From: Rhynchopus euleeides
Lineage: Eukaryota; Euglenozoa; Diplonemea; Diplonemida; Diplonemidae
DNA: 64,000 nt
Assembly (NCBI GenBank): GCA_963210315.1
Contig: OY723246.1
Span: 2,170,001-2,234,000, forward strand
Reading direction: 5' to 3'
Shown here piece by piece: positions 51,901 through 63,613 of the stretch. Below the pieces are notes generated by a model. That model had not been told where the DNA came from, searched no databases, and saw only the letters and a list, made by a program, of their open reading frames with translations. Made by a program: the position numbers and the translations under genes. Positions within the stretch are counted from its first letter, which is position 1; every line of letters begins with the position of its first letter.

Positions 51901-52533
51901 GAAGCGGAAGAGGTCTTCTTGGTCTCCACCGTGCCACCCCCGTGTTTAAGCCCCCCCCTGGCCGAAAGTCGCCTCCAGGGGGGGGACTTAAACACGGGGG
52001 GTCCCAGGTACCCCCGAAAATTCACATTGTGTCTACAGTGTGGGGCCCGAAAATCGAGTTTTCGGTGTTGCTTTTCCACATTTGGGGTTCCCAACTTCAG
52101 GACTGTCGCGCAATTACCTCAAAAGTGGCCGAGAAACCCAGGAATTTCTTTTTTTGAAGCCAATATTTTTTGTCACAGTAGCTTAGCTGAAAAGTTGGGC
52201 GAGTCGTCCACCCTAGTCAAAAGATGCGGTATTGGCACCTATGGAGGTTCTTAATGATGCAGGGGAGGAAGGGGTGGAGGAGGTCGAGGAAGTGGGCGTG
52301 CACATGGACTGACAGTGTACTGGTAAACCTGTGCGTGACCCTGAGGTGCAGTATAGGGGACAAAATTTTGACATCATCAAAATTCGACTTTCCGGGGCTC
52401 GGGAACCCGAAAATCGGACTCATTGGGCCCAAAAACCGGGGTATGGTGGGTTCTGGGGGGTCAGAAGGTCAAATAGAGGGCCGCGGCTGCTATGTCGAAA
52501 AGCACCACTTTGGGACAGGCTTTCGACCCGCCC
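48958..52533. mobile_element. TA-flanked 3.6-kb foldback element
   Basis: About 205 nt at the left end (48958-49165) is repeated in inverted orientation at 52336-52533. Ends are GGGGGGGTCGAAAG and CTTTCGACCCGCCC, with TA on both sides. The interior has unrecognised sequence plus the 41-bp palindromic array (50.6-51.4 kb) and a smaller inverted pair around CCCCCCAGGGGGGACTT (51730-52000). No transposase is seen. Confidence 0.7.
50600..51430. repeat. 41-bp tandem array that changes orientation at its centre
   Basis: About twenty units contain the palindrome GGTCCCAAATTTGGGACC joined to CGACCAGATGG. Units before about 50865 read in one orientation, those after it in the other, so the whole array is an inverted repeat of inverted repeats. 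Linkers vary among AACAAAGC, CATAAAGC, GAAAAATG and GAGAAAGC. Long open frames here are by-products. Confidence 0.9.
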
Positions 52534-52559
52534 TACCCCCCCCCCCCCCCCCCGCATCG

Positions 52560-52790
52560 AAGTACACGGTGGACTCCCACACGTCAGGGTGCACCTTTTT
52601 GGGATATCGGAATATCGGGGGTCCAGACCCCCGCTCGCGGGGGTCGGGACCCCCGCGAGTGGGGGTATGGACCCCGCTCGCGGGGGTCGTCTGGGCACCA
52701 AAAATAGCAGGGCAGACTCCCGCTAGCGGGGGTCGCCCAGACCCCCGCCCCAGACCCCCGCTCCAGGGGGTGGGAGTCCACCGTGAAATA
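52560..52790. repeat. Hairpin array of GACCCCCGCTCGCGGGGGTC units
   Basis: Five or six variants of this 20-nt palindrome lie between an outer inverted pair (CGGTGGACTCCCAC at about 52567 and its complement at about 52771). It probably is one more small foldback element. Confidence 0.75.
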
Positions 52791-52799
52791 TATGGGCAT

Positions 52800-53740
52800 C
52801 CCCTACCCGACTGGGTGATGGCATGACGCCACCCCCTCTGCCCCCTCGTTCCTTTCGCTGAGCAGGGCTTGAAGAATGCGGCATGCAGTGAGTGAGTGTG
52901 CCATCGCGAGTCACCGCGGGTCACAACGAAAAATATCCTTCGGTGCCGAATGCTGCTAGAGAGAGGGTTGTCCTGGCTAGGATGTACAAACCGTGTCGTA
53001 TGCATTCGCCTGGAAGCACCTTTGATTTGACAGCGGGTCAGTTTTCCCAAAGCGTGGTGTCCACACGGATTCCCCTGGCTTGGTGCACTCAGTGTCGTCT
53101 GAGCAACTTGCGTTCCTGAGTCACCGTGGGGGGATGAAGTGGGTGGGTCTCACGAGAAATAGAAAGAACCCCCCCCAAAAGAAAAAGTCAGCAGGCCAGC
53201 CATCCCTGCCCCCATGTGGTCCTGTCGTGTCTCGTGCAATGCTTCCCCCTTCCCACACAGAGTGTGTTGTGCGGGGAGGGGCGGGGGGATTTGAGGCAAA
53301 TATTTCCTTGGCTGTTCCAGTTCCCTTTGAAAACTACTGAAAAACCGTGTGTTGCCCTCACCCTGCCAGTGGTGATGATGACGTTTCGTATTTGGAAGGC
53401 GCGTGAACGGACCCGGGCGTGCCTCACCCACCCACCCACCCGCCTGTTCCCAAACAGGCTTTCTTGTCATTGAGAAGGTGTGAGGCAGCAACACACTGCC
53501 ACCTGTTCATGTCAACGCCCTTTGATTTGTCCGGTCTTTGGTGGTATTGATCCCCGATGAGGAACCGGGCAGCTTTGTGCGGTTTGTTCCACACCCTCAA
53601 ATCAGCTGACGACGTTTGTCCAGAATTTGTTGGAAATCGTGCAATGCAAGCAAATACCAGATGAAGTGTCCACCCACACCTCTGCTGTGGTTCTGAATGC
53701 CTATCACCGCAGGTAACCGTCCGAAGAGATAATCAACACT
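52800..53740. other. Intergenic upstream of the desaturase gene
   Basis: No gene seen. AG at 53744-53745 after CAACACTTTCAG, 20 nt before the start codon, is a candidate splice acceptor. Confidence 0.35.
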
Positions 53741-53765
53741 TTCAGGCCTTGGTGTCTGTCCGACT

Positions 53766-54886
53766 ATGGGTGTCACTGCTGAGCGCGTTGTGAGCAAGAA
53801 GGCCAACCTGGATGACTTCACGTGGTCTCAGGCTGACGAGCCGCATGAGGAGCGGAAGAGGCAGATCCTCGCCAAGTACGGTGACCAGATCCGCCCCCTC
53901 ATGAGGCCTGAGCCACTGACGGTGCCGATTGTGGTGGCGCTGGTGTCTCTGCAGCTGTACCTCGCTGTTGCGACTGCAGAGTGGAGCTGGCTGCCGTACC
54001 TGGTGGTGGCGTACGTCGTGGGCGGGACGATCAACCACGCGCTGTTCCTCGCCATCCACGAGCTGGTGCACATGCTGGCGCTGCGCAGCCTGTGGGGCAA
54101 CCGCATCGTCGCCTGCATTGCAAACCTGCCCATCGCCGTCCCCTACTCGTCAGCCTTCCACTCCTACCACATGGAGCACCACCGCTACCAGGGATGGGAC
54201 GGCGTGGACTCCGACATCCCCACCAACGTGGAGGGGCGTGTCGTGCAGGGCACGATCCCGAAGCTGCTGTTCTGCGTGTTCCAGATCCTCTTCTACGCCC
54301 TGCGCCCCATGTTCCTGCGCAGCCCCCCCATCACGACGTGGACTGCTGTGAACTGGGCGGTGCAGCTGCCGGTGATGATGGCGCTGTGCGAGGCGGCAGG
54401 ATCGCTCCAGCCCGTGTTCTACCTGCTGCTCAGCACCTTCTTCGCAGGCTGCCTGCACCCCGTGTCGGGGCACTTCCTGTCCGAGCACTACGAGTTTGTG
54501 GACGGGTGGGAGACATACTCCTACTACGGCCCTCTCAACGTCCTGGCCTTCAACGTGGGGTACCACAACGAGCACCACGACTTCCCCAACATCCCGTGGT
54601 CGCGCCTCCCTGACGTGCGCCGCATTGCGCCTGAGTTCTACGACACCATCCCGCAGACGGACTCGTGGCCCATGACGATCTACCGCTTCATCACCGACCC
54701 CAACATGACTGCGTTCTCTCGCGTGAAGCGGATGAAGAAGTATGTGACGCGTTTGTCTGTGCCTTGCAATGCATTATGTGTTTCATTGCACACCATACAC
54801 CCGAGTGTCATATCTTTCCCTCCGACGCCTGTTTTGGAGCCACCCTTCCTCACAACCGCAGGGGTGCCGCGAAGAAGGCGATGTGA
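53766..54886 (+). CDS. DES1: Sphingolipid (dihydroceramide) delta-4 desaturase, two exons
   Basis: This is a di-iron membrane enzyme that introduces the 4,5-trans double bond into dihydroceramide at the ER. The N-terminus (DDFTWSQADEPHEERKRQI) is the Lipid_DES region of this family. The three histidine boxes are intact: HELVH (residues 98-102), HMEHH (135-139) and HNEHH (267-271, in GYHNEHHDFPNIPW). Membrane segments lie around 55-95 and 165-235. Unspliced, the frame runs to 54899 with a 50-residue tail unlike the family. Splicing out 54740-54861 gives 332 residues, near the family's usual 320-odd, ending in K-K-A-M, a dilysine KKXX-type ER retrieval signal. I therefore take exons 53766-54739 and 54862-54886. 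Confidence 0.93.
54740..54861 (+). other. Predicted spliceosomal intron in the desaturase gene
   Basis: 122 nt, donor GTATGT and acceptor CACAACCGCAG after a pyrimidine-rich stretch. Removing it restores the expected length and a dilysine C-terminus. It is the only host intron I can argue for in the window. Confidence 0.75.
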
Positions 54887-56820
54887 GACGAGGCGCTGAT
54901 CCCTGGCCCTCGGGTGCGCGTGGCCTTTTTGCAAAATCCCTTCAGGAGCCGCACCGCACACAACGCCTTGCAGCGTTAGATGTGCGAATTGTTCTTGCTC
55001 GGGGTGTGAAAAATACCCCTGACGCCAAGAAAGTCGGATCCACTGTCTGAGAGCACGCACACGCACACGCCTACACCACTCCTATCCTGGTTGCTGTCGC
55101 CAACGCAGCCCGGACCCCCCACCCCCCCACCCCCCCCCACCCCGCCCCCGTCCCCCCCTCCCCTGTATTATGTGCCAAAAAAATGGACCGTCCCACCCCC
55201 AAGTGGGATGCAGACATAAATCTAACCCCTGCCAGCTTCCCCAGATGCCAGTCGCCGCCACACACAAACAGAAACCCCAGGGCCTCCCGTTGATCCCCCC
55301 CCCCCTTTTCGAAGCACAACAGCATACAAAAAGGTGCCCCTCGTCGGATTTTCGGGCATCGGAATCGGGGGCCCAAACTGTGCCAACAGAACATCCGAGG
55401 GTGCTTGCGCCCGGGCGATGTGATGAGGCTCGGCAAATGGTGGGCCTTTTCGAGAAGAAAGCTCGGGGTAAGCTGATCTAAAAACAAGTCGCCCTCCAGG
55501 CGAATGTTGAGGGGCTCTGATCGAAGGTGATATTTGAGGCGGCTTGTTAGGTAGGTTGGCCCAGCTGCGCGCGGAAGGAGTCTGGAGAAACAAGAAGCTG
55601 ACACCCCCCCCCCCCCCCTTCACTCTCTCTCGCATGGAAGCCCAAACCACTGCTGATGCACTCAGGCCTTTGTGCTGTTGATTCCATTAGCCTCTTCCAC
55701 CGAGACGAAGAGGCTGAACATGGGGGATGATTCACACCCCACTCACACCCCACCCCACACGTGCGGATATCAGATATTCAAGAATGTACGCGGGCCGTTG
55801 CGCAGCGTTGTTTGCTTCCCATGTTGTGTGTCCTCATCCCTTCCCCAGAAAGACAAAGATATCCCTTTTTGGCGAATGAAGCGTCAGGCATCTGATGCCC
55901 TCCTCCTCCCCCCCCGCCGCCATTCCCAACCCTGGATTTGGTGTGTTGTGTCGCTAAATCGCTTGAAAAAGGAGAAGTCTTGTCTGAGGGCTGGCGCTTG
56001 TGTCCCGCCCGGCCAACAGCCCTCGAAACTACAATCCCCCCCACCCCCCACCCACCACCCTTGGCTGGCGGTGGGGTTCAGCGGTGAAACTGGAGAGAAA
56101 TAGGTGGCAGGCTCGTCCCCCACCCCCACACCCCCACCCGCCCACCCTCACCCCTGTTGTCTTATGGGTAGGCCTGGAGTGGGCCTCCGCACATGCTGGC
56201 ACTGCTGTTGTTCAGGGTCGCTAAAAGAAGTCAGGGGGGTCAGAGGGGAGAGACTGCTGCTGTATTTTGCGGCGAGAATTCATAATCCAATATGCAGCTT
56301 TGCGCGACCTATCGACAGCCGAGTTTGGCGGTGTCGAGAAGTCTTTGTTTCGCCCTTTCGCCGCCCCTATCTCACTCCCGTAGCTATACATCGCATGTCA
56401 GTCCTCCGTGCAGCTGTCTCTCGTGGACTTCTGTTTGGTGCCCGACCCGCGAATCCAACATTCCCAACGCCAGTTTTCCGAGAATTCCTGAGACGGGTAG
56501 GGCGGAGAGTTGAGAACTATTTTGAAAGATTCTATTTTTTTGACACGCTCGGTGGGAGGGGTCAGTTTTTTCCGAGAGTTCCTGAAGCTCCCTAAAAACC
56601 TGACACCCCGGGGCTGGGGGCTTAACACACGCAGGTGTCACTGTTGATCACTCACTCCACTGTGATGACCGACAGCCACACACCCCCTCCGCAGGTGTGT
56701 GGCCTTCCATGTGTGACACCCTGCAAACCCACACGATTGTGCGCACCGGCGCTCCAGAAACTACAGAAACGCTTTTGAAGGTGTGTTGTTATGTGTTGGT
56801 TTGTGTTGGGAGGATAAGCC
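54887..56820. other. Intergenic, no gene supported
   Basis: C-runs near 55117-55160, 55297-55310 and 55603-55618. A 20-nt remnant of the element 1 half B end (GAGACTGCTGCTGTATTTTG) lies at 56249-56270. Confidence 0.35.
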
Positions 56821-59800
56821 AAAATACTACGAGAAACACTTGGCCTCTATGCTGTGAGTGTTGCATTGGACGCTTCCACCTGTTGAACGGGCTCCACCTC
56901 TTGCACTTTGAAAAACCCCCCCCCCATATTTTTTTTTTGATTTGACAACTCCGGTTTGGTGTACCTCGATGAGCTTACCTTACCTTGTCGTCGGACACAA
57001 CATATCATCGTTGTCCCAAACCCCGTAACCCACGTGAAGTGGATCATCTGAAGTGCAGAATGAGGTGGAGCAGGTGGAGCACGAAACATAAGTAAACCAT
57101 AGCAAGAGAGGCCAGCAGCAGTCCCGAGTCCATCGCGTTCCTCGTAGCATTTCCCGTACCACACAGGTGTGTTATGTGCAAAATACTACGAGAAACACTT
57201 GGCCTCTATGCTGTGAGTGTTGCATTGGACGCTTCCACCCAGGACCCTTAGGACCCAAGGACTTAGGGACGCCGCGCGAACGGTCTACTATTGAAGTGAT
57301 CAGGCTCCGTCGCCCATCGTATGCATCCCTCCGATGGTAATGTACCGCTTTCTACGTTGTCACGAGCACCTTGTACGGAAAACGATCGAACCTCACTCGC
57401 TGAGGGGATCCGCCTGCCTCGGCCGTGTGCCGCCGTCGTGTGGTCAGCCTCGTGATTCTTGGTGTGCCCTATCGACAACATGCCTGTCTCTCCAGTTGCC
57501 GCACCCGGCGAGAGAGTTGATGCGTCTCAACCCGGCGAAACTAAGGGGGCAAAGGTTGCACACAGCCCCGCCTGTGCTGCAACCACCCGCTCTTGGCTGA
57601 CCCCCGACGTCTGGTGCGTTTCCCACTCCGGGTATTTGAATCCTCACCCTGTACCTCTTCGGGATCCTCCATCCCCTGGGGAACCCTTCCCCTCGAGGCT
57701 TCTTCACGTCTCCGACATATTGGTGTGTGCCCACATGACCCTTCTTCCTGACATCCTCGATGTCGTTTTGCACCCCGGGCGATGCACTGAGACGGCCGTA
57801 TCCAGGTAGTCAGTGGCCATGCCCAGCCCCTCAGCGTGACAGTCCTCTGGTGCGCTCCCAGCACCACCACCGCGACGCTCGTGCATATTCAGCCACCATG
57901 ACCCGGCAGCTCTCGCCTGGGGACAGGGCTCGGCGGATCGAGAAATCACAGTCTGAAACTCGCCTCCCAGCTCCTCCGCAGCAGTCTACTGTCCGGCCGT
58001 CTTACACTCTCGCCCTTCGGGAGCCCGGCCAACACCCGGTGCTTTCCGGCGTGATCTCGATCGCTCTGTGGCTCTCTGTGTCCTCTCCGGTCTTCGCTGG
58101 CTGCGAGCGAGTTGCGGGGTGAAGCCCAACGCACCTCTTCATGGCGCACTGGAGACGCTGCATGGAGTGCCCAGGGGTAGGTGTGAGAGGTGCCGGCCCT
58201 TCTGGGTGAAAGAGGGCGATCGCGCGCACTGTCGTCTCCTGAACTCCGCTCGAGCGGTGGACAACACGTTCCTGCGGCCCCCTTCCCACTGGGCTGATCC
58301 CCACTGTACCTGCCCCATCGCCCGCCTCGTAGACAGCGCATCAAACGGAGGCCCTGTGGCCCCACGTGGCGTCGATTCAGTGGTAACGCCCGGACTCAGT
58401 GTGGAGGGCGTGAGGAAATTCGAGGCCCTGGAGGTGTGGGCATGCCAGAAGGATTCTCGGAGTCGCCTTCTTAATGAGAGAGGTGAGTCCCCGCGGACCG
58501 GAGCTTGTCGCACGCTGCAGTCGCTGTTCGGGCTTGTCGAGTAGGCTGCTGGGTACTCGGGAAGACTGGCTGACTGCCCCCCAACCTTGTGGAATGATCT
58601 CGGCCCGCTGCCATGGCTGCGGTTTCGGTGGACCCCCTCAGCGGCGGCACCGCTGACACAGGCGATGCGGACGCGTCTCTCAGTCGCTGCTTCTTTTGCT
58701 CCCCGAGCAGTGCAGCTTGGGAGAGCGTCTCGGCTGTGTTGGATACCTGATCTCTGTGTATGTCCCACGGCACCTCGCAGGTGTCCAGTCAGCAGCTCCC
58801 CTTCCCTGCATGGAACTGTGAGGTCGTACGTCTCAACACCGGGCCACAGACGCCCGGAACTCCCCCTGACCCCTGTGAATAATGCAGGCTTGAATGTGTG
58901 TCCCCCGGCAGGGAGACTATGCTTCGACGGAGTATGCCCCGCTTGGGGCGTGTGCGGGCATCCGCTTGACGCCGGGGTGCGCGTAGTCGGCATTCGCGCA
59001 GATAAGCTGGGCACGACAGACGTGCCGGCTTCTCGGGGGCGTGTCCGGGGGCGTTGCATTGGTACACGAAAACTGTCGCCCTCGGAAAGCTCACGTCGCG
59101 TCACCGTGCTCGAGCTGGATCTGGCAGGCTGTGTGTGACAGGCCACCCTTCCGCCTTCAGGTGCCGTCGCTCGGGCAAAAAAGGTGTATTTCTCAATCAA
59201 GAGAGTATGCCCCTCACGATTGTGGCACGATTGTGTCTCCCCGGGTCAGGCTCGGTATTCCAGTCGAAAGCGTAAATGCCCCTCGGCACTGTGCTGGGCG
59301 GGGTTGTGTCTCGGTCAGGAGAGGAGGTGCCCCTCAGGCAAAATCCTGCGTCTCGCGGTCGGGAGTGAGTGCCCCTCGGCAGGAATGTGTCTCGGCCAGG
59401 TGTCCCTCAGGCAGGGAATGTAATGTCTCGGCCCGGTGTCCCTCGGGCATGAATGTGCGTCTTGGCCAGGTGCCCCTCAGGCAGGGTGCCCCGTAGGCGG
59501 AAGTGTATGTCGCGGCCAGATGCCCCTCAGGCAGGGTGCCCCGTAGGCGGAAATGTATGTCTTGACCAGGTGCCCCTCGGGCAGGGTGCCTCGTAGGCGG
59601 AAGTGTATGTCTTGGCCAGGTGCCCCTCGGGCAGGGTGCCTCGTAGGCGGAAGTGTATGTCTTGGCCAGGTGCCCCTCGGGCAGGGTGCCTCGTAGGCGG
59701 AAGTGTATGTCTTGGCCAGGTGCCCCTCGGGCAGGGTGCCTCGTAGGCGGAAGTGTATGTCTTGGCCAGGTGCCTCTCGGGCAGGGTGCCTCGTAGGCAG

Positions 59801-61614
59801 AGGTGTCTGTCTTGGCCAGGTGCCCCTCGGGCAGGGTGCCCCGTAGGCGGAAGTGTGTGTCTTGACCAGGTGCCCCTCGGGCAGGGTGCCTCGTAGGCGG
59901 AAATGTATGTCTTGGCCAGGTGCTCCTCAGGCAGGGTGCCCCGCAAGCGTAAGCTGTAGGTATGTCGTGGCCAGGTGCCCCTCAGGCAGGTAATGTCTCG
60001 GCGAGCTGCCCCTCGGGCAGGAAAAATGCGTCTCGGCTAGGTGCCCCTCAGGCAGAAGTGGGTGTCTCGGTCCGATGCTCCTCGGCAAGATCGTGTCTCG
60101 GTCAGGAAAGTAGGAGTTGGATATCACTGACGTCACTTTGCTGCATCAGTATCGACCCATTTATCAGCACCCGACTGTTGCTCTTGGTCCCGCCTTTGTC
60201 AGCGCCTCTGTGACGGAACCTCCAGCTGAAGTATGCGTTTGGAAACCTTGAGCGCGATCAAGCGTGAAGCAGGTTTTCGGCGAGGCGCGGTGATAGTCTC
60301 GATGGCTGATGGGAATGTCCTCAATCCGCTGCGGCCACGGGCGCAGCGCTGTCCCGCTGTCACGTTCATAAGCGGCGGAGGACCACCTTGAACACCACGG
60401 CGTCATCATCCCCATCTTTTTGCGCCCCTCCTTCGTGCTGATCCCCCCGTGCACCTCGCCGTCATTTATTAGAACCAGTGCGTGGGGGTGTTGTTGTCCT
60501 CAACCGCGGCTTCGGCCCTCTTGAGACCTGACACGAGCATGGTGTGAGGGTCGTCTTCTCGGTCGGGATTTGGTGCCCCTCGGGCAAGATTGTGTATCTC
60601 TCGGTCGGGAGAGCGGGTGCCCCTCGGGCAAAATTTTTGTCTCGGTCAGGAGAACAGGTGCCCCTCGGGCGAGATGCTGCGTCTCTCGGTCGGGAGAGTG
60701 GGTGCCCCTCGGGCATAGTTTTGTCTCGGTCAGGATAACGGGTGCCCCTCGGGCAAAACTGCGTGTCTCTCGGTCGGGAGAGTGAGTGCCCCTCGGGCAG
60801 AATATTGTCTCGGTCAGGAGAACAGGTGCCCCTCGGGCGAGATGCTGCGTCTCTCGGTCGGGAGAGTGGATGCCCCTCGGGCAGAATATTGTCTCGGTCA
60901 GGAGAACAGGTGCCCCTCGGGCGAGACTGCGTGTCTCTCGGTCGGGAGAGTGGGTGCCCCTCGGGCAAAATTTTTGTCTCGGTCAGGAGAACAGGTGCCC
61001 CTCGGGCGAGATGCTGCGTCTCTCGGTCGGGAGAGTGGGTGCCCCTCGGGCAGAATATTGTCTCGGTCAGGAGAACAGGTGCCCCTCGGGCAAAACTGCG
61101 TGTCTCTCGGTCGGGAGAGTGAGTGCCCCTCGGGCAGAATATTGTCTCGGTCAGGAAACCAGGTGCCCCTCGGGCAAGACTGCGTGTCTCTCGGTCAGGA
61201 GAGTGGGTGCCCCTCGGGCAGGGTAGAATGCTGCGTCTCTCGGACGGTCAGATCGTGTGTCCCTCAGTCAGGAGAGGAGGTCTCGGTCGCTAAAAACGCG
61301 CCCCCTCGGGCAGAGTGGTTGTGTCATCGCTGTTGTGTCACACCAATTGCCTCTCGGGCGGTGTGTCTTTTTTGATTTGACAACTCCGGTTTGGTGTACC
61401 TCGATGAGCTTACCTTACCTTGTCGTCGGACACAACATATCATCGTTGTCCCAAACCCCGTAACCCACGTGAAGTGGATCATCTGAAGTGCAGAATGAGG
61501 TGGAGCAGGTGGAGCACGAAACATAAGTAAACCATAGCAAGAGAGGCCAGCAGCAGTCCCGAGTCCATCGCGTTCCTCGTAGCATTTCCCGTACCACACA
61601 GGTGTGTTATGTGC
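56821..61614 (-). mobile_element. Large non-autonomous YR-type element, copy 2 (inverted)
   Basis: Reverse-complement of 17675-22875 with only scattered substitutions, homopolymer changes and the missing LINE insertion. Halves in this copy: B2 56821-56879, A2 about 56933-57179, B1 57180-57238, A1 about 61368-61614. Outside A1 the flank reads CCCTTTT before GCACAT in the element's own orientation, so TTTT is again at the junction. Confidence 0.8.
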
Positions 61615-63613
61615 AAAAGGGATTCATTCCAGAAATTATGGTTTTACTGTCCGCACCGACGGCCCACTGAGGCATATAGTTTGTGGCAATGCGTGGGATG
61701 GCCTCCATGCCTCCTGCTCTCCACATCCGCACATAGCCACACAAAATACAAGGCTTGTCTGCAGGCAATTCCTGCACATCTCGAAGCACAATGAAAAGGG
61801 ACAATGAAAAGCAAGAGGCAGTCTGCTTTGGAAACGCTATCCCTCCTGGGCTCCTGGGCTGACATCCGTTCTGTGCAAATCGGCAAGGCCTCGCTCGAAA
61901 GTCTGTCGAAATTCGAGCTGCACACTTCTCGGAAAGCTTGTGTGTGTGCCACACTGTCTGGTCTTCCAGAAAGGTGGCAGAAGCAGAAAGATGCTGATGA
62001 TGTGCATTAGCCTGAGAGGTGCATGCAACTCCCATTCGAAACGTAAAATGGAGCGGTTCCCTGTCCACCGAAAAGGTGACGCTTCAAGAAGGGGTCGAGG
62101 GCGCCTGCCAGGCACCTTTTTCGTGTGGAAGCTGCTTTCTTCACAACGGTGCCTCTTCCGCCCTTTCCCCCTTCGCGCTCAACACGCTGCTCATCGCAGC
62201 ATGCTCGCTCTCTCTCTCTCTGTCTCTGGATCTCTTCCTCGTATGCTTGTGGAGTGTGAAGACCCCCGTCACGAAAATACCCGCACCCACCCACCCCCCC
62301 CCCCCTCTCTATCTTGTTTATCAAAAAATACATTAAAACCGTTCACACAAGTGTGCGCTCCAAGCTACCCGCCCCCCCCTCCCCCACGTGTGGATTTTTA
62401 ATACCGTGGGACAACCAATTCTGCATTCGACTCTTAACCCCCCCCCCTCTTGTTTGTGTGATCCCATCTTCTTCTATTTATTCCTTCAACATAAAGTACC
62501 AACCCGGTGCCCCCCCCCTCTCTCTCTCTCAGCTACTCCCTACACACCCCAACCACCGCAAAGTCTACGGTCTGCTGTGCCGCCCTCCCACCCCTCACTG
62601 CCGGTGCGTATTTGCCACCACATGAACCTGCCGCCCGTTGTGTGAAATCACTGAGGCGGTAGGGAGATCGGGCGGGGGTGTGTGTCGGCATGGCTGTGTG
62701 TGGGGCAGTGCAGAGCACATCTAGAGCAGGGTGTGTCTGTGTGTCTGTCTGTGTGTGCGCTGCCCTGCCCTCACTCGGCACTGCAGCAAACCAATACCCA
62801 CGTGTGGGGCAGTGCAGAGCACATCAAGAGCAGAGTGGTGTGTGCTCTGTGTGTCTGCTCTGCGACAGAAGGATTCACGAGTGGTGGGTATGTGTTGTCA
62901 GACCATACCTTTCGTGGTATCTTGGAGACATGATAATCAAGGCTGCCTTTGAAACCATTGGGCTACCTACGCCCCCTGCGGGTGTCCGTTGTGTTCAGAC
63001 CTGTTTGTGACCTTGCGCCGTCGCTGGGGTGAGGACAGCAGAGTCCACCTGATGGCCCACAAGGCGGGGAGTAGATTGACTGCCATTTCATCGAGCCACC
63101 GATCTAGTGGTGGGACACAGATGGGTGCGTTTGTTGCCCACGTTTTTAACTTTACGGGTGTCAAGCCAGGGTCGGGGATCAATCTGCTGTGTCCCGCCTT
63201 GCAGATTGAAAGAGAAACAGATTTATCAGAGCGGCTAAGGCTGGAAGGATATGGTCAGGCAACAGCCGCTTTTCGGATCGAAAACGGCATCCCGGCAGGG
63301 AGACCATCCGGAGCTCGGAAGCGCCACCGGTGCGAAAGGAGCACGGAAGAAGCAGAGGAGGAACAATGGTGAAGTCACCACCCAATACCCCCTTACTCAG
63401 CTCTCCCTCCCGCTGTGACAGTCCTTTCCCTCTCCATGACACATATCAACACACACCCATCGAACCATGCAGGAACACCCCCACACACACGCTCTTCCTC
63501 CAACCCCGCCCCCTCCCCTGACACCCCTGCAGCTATTGCAGAGCCCCACTTCTTTACCGCCACACGCCCTTCGCCGCTTCTTCTTTCCACATCCTACCAA
63601 CCTTTGAATCCGG
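61615..63613. other. Intergenic upstream of the WD40 gene
   Basis: No gene recognised. A direct repeat around GTGGGGCAGTGCAGAGCACATC occurs at about 62700 and 62805. A pyrimidine-rich stretch (63545-63600) has no AG after about 63543, which makes GCAG near 63540 the candidate acceptor. Confidence 0.35.
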
